Below, piece after piece: positions 34,022 to 42,761 of a stretch of DNA of 42,802 nt. Origin of the DNA: CAIKZJ01 sp964626015 (GTDB taxonomy: Bacteria > Bacteroidota > Ignavibacteria > Tepidaquicellales > Tepidaquicellaceae); assembly GCA_964626015.1 (NCBI GenBank), contig CAZVCC010000026.1, positions 1 through 42,802 on the forward strand. Direction: 5' to 3'. Under the pieces are notes generated by a model. It saw only the letters and a program-made list of their open reading frames with translations, was not told where the DNA came from and searched no databases. Within the stretch, counting starts at the first letter, position 1. Each line of letters opens with the position of its first letter. Made by a program: the position numbers and the translations under genes.

Positions 34022-36808
34022 GTGGATATTCCAAGAAACAGTCTGGTAGTATTCACTGGATTATCCGGTTCGGGTAAATCATCGCTTGCTTTTGACACTA
34101 TTTATGCAGAAGGGCAAAGACGATTTATGGAAACACTCTCATCCTATGCGAGGCAATTTATAGGAAATATAGAGAGGCCAGACGTTGACAAAATAGAAGG
34201 GCTATCGCCATCAATCTCAATTGAACAGAAAACTATCTCTCACAATCCGCGCTCGACTGTCGGAACAGTCACCGAAATATACGACTTCCTGAGACTTCTT
34301 TTTGCAAGATGCGGAACCCAGTACTCTCCAGATACTGGAAAGGAAGTAGTAAGACAATCCCTTGATCAGATATTCAAGATTGTACTCAAAGAATTCTTCG
34401 GAAAGAATATAAATATTTTAAGTCCTGTAGTAAAAGGGCGCAAAGGACATTACAAAGAACTCTTCAGTGAAATTCTTTCTGACGGCTACACTAAAGTTAG
34501 AACTGACGGAGAGCTGAAGGAAATAACAGAGGGAATGAGCCTTGACAGGTTTAAGATTCACGATATTGAGGTTGTAATTGACAGAGTTACAGTAGCAGAG
34601 AAATCGAGAATGAGAATATATGATTCTCTTGAACTGGCTTTGAGGTACGGAGATGGAGTAGTAATAATCAACAATGGTAAAAGCGATAAGCTTTTCAACG
34701 AAAAGCTATCTGACCCTGTTACAGGAAGAAGTTTTTCTGAACCAGCGCCTAATTCATTCTCTTTTAATTCACCATACGGCTGGTGCAAGGAATGTTACGG
34801 ACACGGAGAAAAAAGAAGGATTGATGAGAATTTAATAATTCCAGATAAGAACTTATCTTTTTCTCAAGGCGGAATAGCTCCGATAGGCTTACCCAAAAAG
34901 ACATGGATTTCTTCCATGGTATACGGACTGCTTGAGAATTTCCATAGCACACCTGATACACCAATTAAAGATTATTCTAAAGTACTATTAGACACTATAT
35001 TATTCGGAAGTTCAGAGAAGATAAATTTTACATACACGAATGCTGCCGGAAGAATATCAAATTACTCACATAAGTTTACCGGTATTGTCAAGTATATAGA
35101 CCAGCTTTCGAGCGATACAACATCGCAGCATATTAAGAACTGGTCTGAAAGTTTTATGAGCGTCACAGTATGTAACTCTTGCAAAGGAGGGAGGTTAAAG
35201 GAAGATGCTTTATGGGTAAAGATTGATGATAAGAACATACATGATATTACAAAGATGTCAATATTATCGGCTTACGAATATCTTTGTAACCTAAAGTTTG
35301 ATAATAACAAAAACATACTTGCAGCACCGATCTTAAAAGAGATTCAAGAGAGGCTAAGATTTCTTCTGAATGTGGGACTTGATTATCTTACACTAAATAG
35401 AAGTGCAAAAACTTTGTCGGGCGGTGAAGCTCAAAGAATAAGATTAGCTACTCAAATAGGTTCGCAGCTAACGGGAGTATTGTATATACTCGATGAACCT
35501 TCGATTGGTCTGCATCAACGAGATAATTTAAGACTGATAAATTCACTGAAACATTTGCGTGATATTGGTAATTCAGTTATTGTTGTAGAGCATGACAGAG
35601 AAATGATTGAGTCGGCGGATTTTCTTGTTGACCTTGGACCCAAAGCTGGAGAGCACGGTGGCAAAGTAGTTGCAAAGGGAAGCCCTAAAGAACTAACCGG
35701 AAATTCTATCACTGCTGATTATATAAACGGCAAGAAGAATATTCCTATTCCTGATAAAAGGCGTAAAGGAAACGGACTGCACTTAACTCTTAAAGGTGCC
35801 ACAGGAAACAATCTTAAGAATATTACACTCAAAGTACCACTTGGAAAATTCATATGCATAACAGGAGTAAGCGGCTCAGGTAAATCCACTCTTATAAATG
35901 ATACTTTGTACAAGATATTAAATAAGAAGCTCATGAAAGGAGCTGAAAATCCTCTTCCTTATGCATCTATTGAGGGTGTATCTGCGACGATAAAGGGAAG
36001 ATACATTAAATATGTTGACAAGATAATCGAGATAGACCAATCCCCTATCGGCAGGACTCCGAGAAGCAATCCTGCTACATATACCGGACTGTTTACGCAC
36101 ATAAGGGATATATACACTTCATTACCTGAGTCAAAAATAAGAGGTTATAAAGTAGGAAGATTTTCATTTAATGTTAAAAGCGGAAGATGCGAAGAATGTG
36201 AAGGAGGTGGTCTGAAAAAGATTGAAATGAATTTCCTTCCAGACGTTTATGTTACATGCGATACCTGCAAGGGGCACAGATACAATTCAGAGACTTTGAG
36301 CATTTTATACAAAGGGAAATCAATAGCAGACGTACTTGATATGACTGTAGAGGAAGCAGTAAATTTCTTTGAAGCTTTCCCTTCTCTTAAACGCAAACTA
36401 AAAACCCTGTATGATGTAGGTCTTGGATACATACGACTCGGACAGCAGGCAACAACATTATCGGGCGGGGAGGCACAGAGAGTAAAACTTGCCACTGAAC
36501 TTGCAAAAATACAGACCGGTAAAACATTTTATATACTTGACGAGCCAACGACAGGACTACATTTTGAAGATATTAATATGCTGCTTGATGTGCTTAATAA
36601 ACTCGTTAATAAAGGGAATACAGTAGTTGTAATAGAGCATAATATGGATGTAATCAAATCTGCTGACTGGATTATTGACCTTGGTCCTGAGGGAGGTGAT
36701 GCCGGAGGACAGATTGTTGCAGAAGGAACTCCGGAGGAAATTGTTAAGAAGCATATAAAGGTTTCCTATACAGCACAATTTTTAAAGAAAGAACTGATTG
36801 ATTACTAA
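34022..36808 (+). CDS. uvrA: Excinuclease ABC subunit A
   Basis: This is the damage-recognition ATPase of nucleotide excision repair, 928 residues from GTG at 34022. It has a first Walker A loop (TGLSGSGKSS), a Cys motif WCKECYGHG, a signature LSGGEAQRIRLATQ, a second Walker A (TGVSGSGKST), a zinc module CEECEGGG...CDTCKGHRYN, a second signature LSGGEAQRVKLATE and a closing IEHNMDVIKSADWIIDLGPE. The usual first strand (DKISVRGARVHNLRNIDVDI) is encoded in frame upstream from 33971, but the codon where Met is expected (33968-33970) is TTA, and no ATG, GTG or TTG lies between the upstream stop (33956-33958) and 34022. Translation may use a non-standard start, may begin at GTG and lose 18 residues, or the read may contain an error. 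Confidence 0.93.
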   Translation: MDIPRNSLVVFTGLSGSGKSSLAFDTIYAEGQRRFMETLSSYARQFIGNIERPDVDKIEGLSPSISIEQKTISHNPRSTVGTVTEIYDFLRLLFARCGTQYSPDTGKEVVRQSLDQIFKIVLKEFFGKNINILSPVVKGRKGHYKELFSEILSDGYTKVRTDGELKEITEGMSLDRFKIHDIEVVIDRVTVAEKSRMRIYDSLELALRYGDGVVIINNGKSDKLFNEKLSDPVTGRSFSEPAPNSFSFNSPYGWCKECYGHGEKRRIDENLIIPDKNLSFSQGGIAPIGLPKKTWISSMVYGLLENFHSTPDTPIKDYSKVLLDTILFGSSEKINFTYTNAAGRISNYSHKFTGIVKYIDQLSSDTTSQHIKNWSESFMSVTVCNSCKGGRLKEDALWVKIDDKNIHDITKMSILSAYEYLCNLKFDNNKNILAAPILKEIQERLRFLLNVGLDYLTLNRSAKTLSGGEAQRIRLATQIGSQLTGVLYILDEPSIGLHQRDNLRLINSLKHLRDIGNSVIVVEHDREMIESADFLVDLGPKAGEHGGKVVAKGSPKELTGNSITADYINGKKNIPIPDKRRKGNGLHLTLKGATGNNLKNITLKVPLGKFICITGVSGSGKSTLINDTLYKILNKKLMKGAENPLPYASIEGVSATIKGRYIKYVDKIIEIDQSPIGRTPRSNPATYTGLFTHIRDIYTSLPESKIRGYKVGRFSFNVKSGRCEECEGGGLKKIEMNFLPDVYVTCDTCKGHRYNSETLSILYKGKSIADVLDMTVEEAVNFFEAFPSLKRKLKTLYDVGLGYIRLGQQATTLSGGEAQRVKLATELAKIQTGKTFYILDEPTTGLHFEDINMLLDVLNKLVNKGNTVVVIEHNMDVIKSADWIIDLGPEGGDAGGQIVAEGTPEEIVKKHIKVSYTAQFLKKELIDY

Positions 36809-36866
36809 TAATACTGATTATTATAAAACGCATTACTGACTTAATTTATTGCACGCGGGAAAGATA

Positions 36867-36895
36867 GGGTAAGAAGTAAGGGTTATTTCTTATCC
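36867..36895. other. Hairpin between convergent uvrA and the amidohydrolase-like gene
   Basis: GGGTAAGAAGTAA pairs with TTATTTCTTATCC (11 standard pairs plus two G-T wobbles) around a 3-base loop. It overlaps the stop codon of the minus-strand gene. No U-run follows, so a terminator role is uncertain. Confidence 0.35.
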
Positions 36896-38697
36896 TCGTC
36901 TGAGAAACCAAATCGAATTTTACCTTTTTTGAAAGTAACAGATTTGTTTGTACTTTCCTTCGGAGTGGGCGTTATGATTTTTGAATCTTCTTTTTCGGAC
37001 TCTTTCTTTTCATTTGGTTTAGTAACTTTTACATTTCCCCCTAAATCATCAAAGAAAACTTTCTTTGTAGGCTCTGATTTCTTTATTTCCTTCAGAGGAT
37101 TATCATTCTCATTAAGCTCTACATCATCGAAGAATTCTACACCATCACTTATATCTTTTATTTCTTTGACACTGTAATCATTTTTGGAATCTGTATAATC
37201 ATCATCAGATGACCTAATGGGATTAACGTCCTTTCTTACTCCTATTACTCTGAATTCACTATCTGAAATGATAGGATTTTCAGTAATCTTACGTTCATCA
37301 CTATCTGCACCTGTAGTAATAATAAGCTTACGTTCTTCTTTAATGCCTGTGGCGAGGTCATCAATTCTTTTTCTCATAAGGTACTTTTCCTTGAACTCAT
37401 AGTACTTGCCCGTTTCGACTATTTTCTTAATCAGTTCTGATGTAGTCTTCTTCATTGTATCCGTATCGAAGAGCTTACTCTTGTAATCCCGTCTAATTAC
37501 ATTACCTTTAACGATTATATCGCTGATATCTTTTGCGTCAAGATTTTCCACAATGTGTTCTGAAACCTTTTCAGAGTTTATATCCGGAGTAATAAGATAG
37601 TTTCTTAAATCCGAAACGTCAAAAAGTATTATGTTGGCAACTTTATTCTTCTCAATACTGCCGTGAGTTTCGAAGACCTCGAACATCTTTGCAGGATTAA
37701 CAATTGCCATCTTTAGTATCTGCCTGTAAGACAAGGTTCCTTTTTTAACAAGATGAGAAAACAGTTTCATTTCGGCAAGAACCGATTTCCCGAGCAATCC
37801 CGTACCTAAACTTACATTTATCCCGTATTTAGTCAGGTCAAGAGACTCAATTCTCTTTTCACCAAGTTTAAGAATATCGCTCGGGCATAGGACTGCATTG
37901 AGCTGTTTGTCAGACAGATAATCGAGTTCATCCTTTTGAATGTTAATCGGATTAGAAAAAATAACTCTTCTATCGAGGAATTCATTCTCACCAAGGACTT
38001 TGAAGATAGACTTAGAAAAAGTTCTTCTTATATTATCCTGTCCGGTTGATTTCTGCAACACCTCAAAAAATATCTTGCTTTTACCGTCTTTAACGGCTTT
38101 AGCTGCAGAACTAAGGGTATAATTGTTAATATCCGATTCATCCCTGATACCGATTGAATGAAATTTTTTAATTTCTGAAAGATACCTGCTAAAAGCTTCG
38201 CTGAAGGAAGTAAAAATAATATCCTGAACTATAAGAAAATTATGCTTGTGGTACTCCTGCAGAAAATCCTTTGATAAATAATTCGAGGTTTCATTAAGGA
38301 ACAGTTCCCCGTTTGAAAGTGCTCTGTAGTAGCTGAAAGTCAAAAGATTCTTTAAATCAATCTTAAACTCCTGACTTGTAAAATGTTTTTCAAGAATTGC
38401 AAGCGACAGGTTTTCAGCAAGTTTATCGTAGTTAAGACGTTCGAAGAATACACTGCTGAGTGCGAAAGAAGAATTGATGTTAGAGTTTATGAAAGCAGGT
38501 ATAATTATTTTATCCTTGGCATCTATGATATTTACCCCGGGATACTTTGTGTAGATATTCCTGTCGGAAGCAAGCTCATTGTAATAGTCTACCTGATGGA
38601 TAACATTATTCTTAATGACTATATTATAATAGCCTACATTGTCTTCCTTATCGAAAGTCAGCACAATACCGTTTTTAAGAATTAAATATCTATCCAT
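36883..38697 (-). CDS. Amidohydrolase-fold protein without metal ligands, acidic C-terminal tail
   Basis: This 604-residue protein follows the layout of the TRZ/ATZ/MtaD amidohydrolases. It has an N-terminal beta strand set (YLILKNGIVLTFD, IIDAKDKIIIPAF), a barrel region, and a C-terminal return (LSYRQILKMAIVNPAKMFEV, then GSIEKNKVANIILFD at 347-360). The active site is gone: the expected PGxxNxHxH reads PAFINSNIN (67-75, both His now Asn), the LGTD motif reads LGTG (297-300), and no HxxE is visible in between. Residues ~445-604 form a charged, probably disordered tail with two FFDD motifs and an ending KIRFGFSDEDKK. There is no signal peptide. It is the last gene of the eno operon, 9 bases after the asparaginase. 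A scaffold or regulatory role is possible; function is unknown. Confidence 0.75.
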   Translation of the reverse strand: MDRYLILKNGIVLTFDKEDNVGYYNIVIKNNVIHQVDYYNELASDRNIYTKYPGVNIIDAKDKIIIPAFINSNINSSFALSSVFFERLNYDKLAENLSLAILEKHFTSQEFKIDLKNLLTFSYYRALSNGELFLNETSNYLSKDFLQEYHKHNFLIVQDIIFTSFSEAFSRYLSEIKKFHSIGIRDESDINNYTLSSAAKAVKDGKSKIFFEVLQKSTGQDNIRRTFSKSIFKVLGENEFLDRRVIFSNPINIQKDELDYLSDKQLNAVLCPSDILKLGEKRIESLDLTKYGINVSLGTGLLGKSVLAEMKLFSHLVKKGTLSYRQILKMAIVNPAKMFEVFETHGSIEKNKVANIILFDVSDLRNYLITPDINSEKVSEHIVENLDAKDISDIIVKGNVIRRDYKSKLFDTDTMKKTTSELIKKIVETGKYYEFKEKYLMRKRIDDLATGIKEERKLIITTGADSDERKITENPIISDSEFRVIGVRKDVNPIRSSDDDYTDSKNDYSVKEIKDISDGVEFFDDVELNENDNPLKEIKKSEPTKKVFFDDLGGNVKVTKPNEKKESEKEDSKIITPTPKESTNKSVTFKKGKIRFGFSDEDKK

Positions 38698-38706
38698 CTG
38701 ATATAA

Positions 38707-39672
38707 TTATAAATCTTCTATAATGTAATCTTCATTTACTAAATATTCACTGTCAAACAAATTATTCTGTCCATTTTTATAAACTGCATACTGGAATCCT
38801 TTTCTGATACTGAATGCACCATACTCGCCTTGTTTATTTAACGCAATAAATCCAACCTGATAAAGATGGTCTCTGTTTTTGCTTGAAAGAAGATTAAGTT
38901 TAAAAACCCTCTCGCATGCGACTCTGCAAGCTTCTTTCGGAGATAATCCGAGCCTCATCATCTCAACGATAAGAAAACTGCCGCAGGCACGGATACATTC
39001 TTCTCCGCGACCTGTTGACGCAGCCCCTCCGATTTCACCGTCAACATATAGACCTGCGCCTATAACGGGAGAATCACCGACTCTGCCGTGGAGTTTCCAC
39101 GCCATACCGCTTGTAGTGCAAGAAGCAGAAACGTGTGAATCAGCGTCAACAGCTACCATGCCTATAGTATCGTGATTGCCGTCGGCGTTAATATCCAAAT
39201 TATTTTCTTTTTGCCACGGCTTAACAAAATCATCGGTATGTATTTCTTCGGGTTTAGTGGAGTTCGATTTTTTCCAATCTTTATAACGCCTTAAAGAATT
39301 TTCAGTAAGGAGGCTTTGCGGTTTAAACCCGTTTTTAATGGCATAGTCATAAGCACCGTCACCGGCAAGGATAGTGTGTTCGGTATTTTCGAGGACGAGC
39401 CTTGCAAGTTTAATCGGATTCTTAATGTTCTCGACACAAATGACAGAACCGACACGAGCTTTCCAGTCCATTATAGCCGCGTCGAGAGTAACGCGACCGT
39501 CAGCATCGGGCAGACCACCGTAACCGACGCTTAAGACTTCAGGGTCGTCTTCGGCAACCTTAACACCAGCCTCAACAGCATCGAGCGAGTTTTCACCTCC
39601 TGCCATAAGGTCATAAGCAGCTTCATTAGCAGCGATGCCATGTTTCCATGTTGAGATTACAACTGGTTTCAT
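38707..39672 (-). CDS. N4-(beta-N-acetylglucosaminyl)-L-asparaginase / isoaspartyl peptidase
   Basis: This 321-residue Ntn-hydrolase is made as a precursor and cleaves itself before the catalytic Thr169 in NHDTIGMVAVD. Downstream are TTSGMAWKLHGRVGDSPVIG, YVDGEIGGAASTGRGEE and the beta-subunit end. This wording is that of glycosylasparaginase rather than the EcAIII isoaspartyl type, so the likely reaction is cleavage of GlcNAc-Asn. The chain starts MKPVVISTWKHGIAANEAAY and has no signal peptide, unlike the periplasmic flavobacterial enzyme, so it may act in the cytosol. It overlaps ispD by 4 bases (ATGA). Confidence 0.88.
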   Translation of the reverse strand: MKPVVISTWKHGIAANEAAYDLMAGGENSLDAVEAGVKVAEDDPEVLSVGYGGLPDADGRVTLDAAIMDWKARVGSVICVENIKNPIKLARLVLENTEHTILAGDGAYDYAIKNGFKPQSLLTENSLRRYKDWKKSNSTKPEEIHTDDFVKPWQKENNLDINADGNHDTIGMVAVDADSHVSASCTTSGMAWKLHGRVGDSPVIGAGLYVDGEIGGAASTGRGEECIRACGSFLIVEMMRLGLSPKEACRVACERVFKLNLLSSKNRDHLYQVGFIALNKQGEYGAFSIRKGFQYAVYKNGQNNLFDSEYLVNEDYIIEDL

Positions 39673-40331
39673 ATTATTAAATCCTTTCTGGTAGTAATCT
39701 TAATGTTTGATTTTTCACCTTCTACTATTCTAACTTTATAACCGGCAAATTCCATGAGAGACGCTTCATCAGTACCGATGAATTTTTCCATCTTTGCGAG
39801 TTTAAAAGCATTTACGAGTTTGCTGTACTCGAATATCTGAGGAGTCTGTACGCTCCAGAGATTTTTTCGCGGTATAGTGCATACAACATAATTTTTACTG
39901 TCGGATAATTTAATAGTATCAGTTATCTGCAAAGCCGGAATAACGCAATCGAATTTAATAGATTCATTCATCAGCTGTTTTAAGAGTTTTAACGAGAAAT
40001 AAGGTCTTACAGCATCATGAATGATAATCCTGTCGCCTTTAACAGCATTAATACTCGAAAGTGCATTATAAACTGAATCCTGCCGCAATTTCCCACCGAT
40101 AACAACGTTACGAACTTTATGAAGTTTATACTTATCCGCAAGAAAATAAATTTTATTTACGTATTCTTTCTTTGTTGAAATAAAAATAGATTTAATATCC
40201 TTAACGGAATTAAATCTACTTAAAGTATGAACAATAATTTCTTTGCCTTTTGTTTTATAAAACTGCTTCGGAGTCTTCAAGCCGAACCTGTTTCCTGTGC
40301 CCGAAGCAGGAATTATCAGATAAAAATTCAT
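39669..40331 (-). CDS. ispD: 2-C-methyl-D-erythritol 4-phosphate cytidylyltransferase
   Basis: This 220-residue enzyme makes CDP-ME in the MEP isoprenoid pathway. The N-terminal nucleotide-binding loop is IIPASGTGNRFGLKTPKQF (6-24), with the conserved Arg15 and Lys22. IIHDAVRPYFS (103-113), the VQTPQIF segment, TDEASLMEFAGYKV and the terminal NIKITTRKDL are all typical. Length fits. It lies 31 bases after queA and overlaps the asparaginase by 4 bases. Confidence 0.93.
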   Translation of the reverse strand: MNFYLIIPASGTGNRFGLKTPKQFYKTKGKEIIVHTLSRFNSVKDIKSIFISTKKEYVNKIYFLADKYKLHKVRNVVIGGKLRQDSVYNALSSINAVKGDRIIIHDAVRPYFSLKLLKQLMNESIKFDCVIPALQITDTIKLSDSKNYVVCTIPRKNLWSVQTPQIFEYSKLVNAFKLAKMEKFIGTDEASLMEFAGYKVRIVEGEKSNIKITTRKDLII

Positions 40332-40362
40332 CAGCGTGAAATACTAAATTTTAATACATGTT

Positions 40363-41397
40363 TTATACAACCATCATTGCGTCGCCGTAAGCAAGGAACT
40401 TGTAATGCTCTTTGATTGCTTTCTTGTAAGCTTTCATCACGTCATCGCGTTCAGCAATAGTGCATGCGAGCATAAGCATAGTGCTTTGCGGGAGATGAAA
40501 ATTGGTAATAAGTTTATCAACAATACTCATAGAGTTAGGCGGATGAATAAACCTGTCAGTCCAACCTTTTGTTGGTCTCACAAAAGAACCTGTAATAACG
40601 CTCGATTCAAGGGCACGGCAAACTGAAGTACCAACGGCGATAACTTTTTTGCGTTTATTGATTGCCTGATTAATCATGTCGCTATACTCCGGAGTAATTT
40701 CATAATACTCCGAATCCATTCTGTGCTTTGAAAGGTCTTCGACTTCTACAAGTCTAAACATTCCAAGACCGAGATGCAGAGTGATGTACGCTATTTTGAC
40801 ACCTTTTTTCTCAATTTTCTTCAGAAGTTCTTTCGTGAAATGCAATCCTGCTGCGGGAGCAGCGACCGATCCGACATTCTTAGCATAAACAGTCTGATAC
40901 AATTCCCTATCCTTTTCAGTCGGCTCTCTCTTAATATAATAAGGCAGCGGAGTTTTACCCAGCTTATCGATAATTTTCTTGAAATCTTCTTTTACGTTAA
41001 AACGAACTATTCTACCCCGGGAAGTTGTATTATCGATAACTTCACAAAAGACATTCTTATTCAGAAAAATTCTATTACCAATACGAACTTTTCTTGCGGG
41101 GTCAACAACAACATCCCATATATTTTCTGATTCAGAAAGCTGTCTAAGCAGAAAGACTTCAATCTTCGCCTTAGTCTTTTCCTTGTTGCCATACAGACGG
41201 GCAGGAAAGACCTTACTGTCATTCAACACGAGGACATCGCCTTCATTCATGTAGTCGATAACATTTTTGAATTTTTGTGATTTAATCTCGCGTGTTTCCT
41301 TGTCGATAACCATTAGTTTACACATATCGCGAGGAGTCTTAGGGCTCTTCGCAATCATGGTTTTCGGAAAAGTAAATTTGAACTGGGATAATTTCAT
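40363..41397 (-). CDS. queA: tRNA S-adenosylmethionine ribosyltransferase-isomerase
   Basis: This 344-residue enzyme adds the cyclopentene-epoxide part of queuosine using the ribosyl group of SAM. Motifs are MIAKSPKTPRDMCKLMVID (14-32), LVLNDSKVFPARLYG, AAPAAGLHFTKELL, ITLHLGLGMFRLVEVEDL, HRMDSEYYEI and NFHLPQSTMLMLACTIAERD. Length fits. It lies 6 bases after eno, probably co-transcribed. tRNA-Cys and tRNA-Gly of this window are not queuosine tRNAs. Confidence 0.95.
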   Translation of the reverse strand: MKLSQFKFTFPKTMIAKSPKTPRDMCKLMVIDKETREIKSQKFKNVIDYMNEGDVLVLNDSKVFPARLYGNKEKTKAKIEVFLLRQLSESENIWDVVVDPARKVRIGNRIFLNKNVFCEVIDNTTSRGRIVRFNVKEDFKKIIDKLGKTPLPYYIKREPTEKDRELYQTVYAKNVGSVAAPAAGLHFTKELLKKIEKKGVKIAYITLHLGLGMFRLVEVEDLSKHRMDSEYYEITPEYSDMINQAINKRKKVIAVGTSVCRALESSVITGSFVRPTKGWTDRFIHPPNSMSIVDKLITNFHLPQSTMLMLACTIAERDDVMKAYKKAIKEHYKFLAYGDAMMVV

Positions 41398-41403
41398 CTA
41401 TAA

Positions 41404-42711
41404 TTACTTTAATTTATTAAATACTTTTTTACCGGGGAAATAAGCCTTTGAACCGAGTTCCTCTTCAATTCTAAGAAGCTGATTATACTTAGCGATTCTG
41501 TCGGTACGAGAAGCGGAACCAGTTTTAATCTGACCTAAATTCAGAGCAACAGCAATATCGGCAATGGATGAATCTTCCGTCTCTCCGCTTCTGTGGCTGA
41601 TTACATTAGCATAACCGTTAGCTTTAGCGAGATTGATACAATCGAAAGTTTCAGTCAGAGTTCCGATTTGATTAACTTTAATAAGAATTGAATTAGCGAT
41701 ATGCTTTTTAATTCCTTCGGCAAGAATTTTCGGGTTGGTAACGAAAATATCGTCGCCGACGATTTGAATTTTATTTCCAAGCTCTGCAGTTAAATTTTTC
41801 CAGCCTTTCCAGTCGTGTTCAGAAAGACCATCCTCAATTGAAATAATAGGATATTTCCTGATGAGTTCAGCATACAGCTTAATCATATCGTTTGAGGATT
41901 TGGAAGGAATGTGTGATTTATAGAATTCATAAACGAACCTATTAGGGTACTTTTCGCTTTTTACGTACATTTCACTTGCAGCGACATCAAGAGCGAGAAA
42001 GACCTGTTTGCCGGGCTCGTAACCAGCGTTAGAGATAGCGGTAATGATAACTTCAAGAGCTTCCTGGTTTGATTTCAGGTTTGGCGCGAAGCCGCCTTCA
42101 TCTCCGACCGAGGTGTTATAGCCGAGTTTATGCAGAACACTTTTAAGAGAATGAAAGACTTCAACGCCGCATCTTAAAGCATCGGAGAACTTTTCAAACC
42201 CTGCGGGAATAATCATGAACTCCTGAAAGTCAACATTATTATCAGCATGCTTACCGCCGTTTAGAATATTCATCATAGGGACGGGAAGAGTGCAAGCATC
42301 GGAACCACCGAGATACCTGTAAAGGCTCATACCTGCGTAGTTTGCGGAGGCTCTTGCAGCAGCCATAGAAACACCGAGCAGAGCATTAGCACCGAGTTTG
42401 CCTTTATTATCCGAACCGTCAAGATTAATTATAAGTTCATCGAGCTCTCTTTGTTTAAAAGAATCGAAGCCGATAAGTTTTTTAGCGAGAACATTATTAA
42501 CGTTATTAACTGCTTTTAAAGTACCTTTACCGAGAAACCGTTTCTTATCACCGTCGCGCAACTCGACAGCTTCCTTTTCGCCGGTGGAAGCTCCAGACGG
42601 AACAATAGCACGCCCCAGGGTACCATTTTGAAGAACGACGTCAACTTCAACCGTAGGATTGCCTCTTGAATCGAGGACTTCCCTTGCTGTAATTTTTTTA
42701 ATTTCAGGCAT
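41404..42711 (-). CDS. eno: Enolase
   Basis: This 435-residue glycolytic enzyme converts 2-phosphoglycerate to phosphoenolpyruvate. It has AREVLDSRGNPTVEVDV (8-24), GASTGEKEAVELRDGD, NGGKHADNNVDFQEFMI, VGDEGGFAPNL, LALDVAASEMY, ISIEDGLSEHDWKGW, VGDDIFVTNP, ILIKVNQIGTLTE with the catalytic lysine, and VISHRSGETEDSSIADIAVA. All metal and catalytic positions that I can check are present. It is the first gene of the operon eno-queA-ispD-asparaginase-amidohydrolase-like. Confidence 0.97.
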   Translation of the reverse strand: MPEIKKITAREVLDSRGNPTVEVDVVLQNGTLGRAIVPSGASTGEKEAVELRDGDKKRFLGKGTLKAVNNVNNVLAKKLIGFDSFKQRELDELIINLDGSDNKGKLGANALLGVSMAAARASANYAGMSLYRYLGGSDACTLPVPMMNILNGGKHADNNVDFQEFMIIPAGFEKFSDALRCGVEVFHSLKSVLHKLGYNTSVGDEGGFAPNLKSNQEALEVIITAISNAGYEPGKQVFLALDVAASEMYVKSEKYPNRFVYEFYKSHIPSKSSNDMIKLYAELIRKYPIISIEDGLSEHDWKGWKNLTAELGNKIQIVGDDIFVTNPKILAEGIKKHIANSILIKVNQIGTLTETFDCINLAKANGYANVISHRSGETEDSSIADIAVALNLGQIKTGSASRTDRIAKYNQLLRIEEELGSKAYFPGKKVFNKLK

Positions 42712-42731
42712 AATTTATATGTAATTTTGCT

Positions 42732-42761
42732 ATTATAATAAAAAAAGGAATATAATGTCAA
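42732..42761 (-). promoter_or_regulatory. Consensus sigma70-type promoter of eno
   Basis: Reading leftward, TTGACA (42761-42756) and TATAAT (42737-42732) are both perfect and separated by 18 bases. The -10 lies 20 bases before the eno ATG. Confidence 0.75.
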
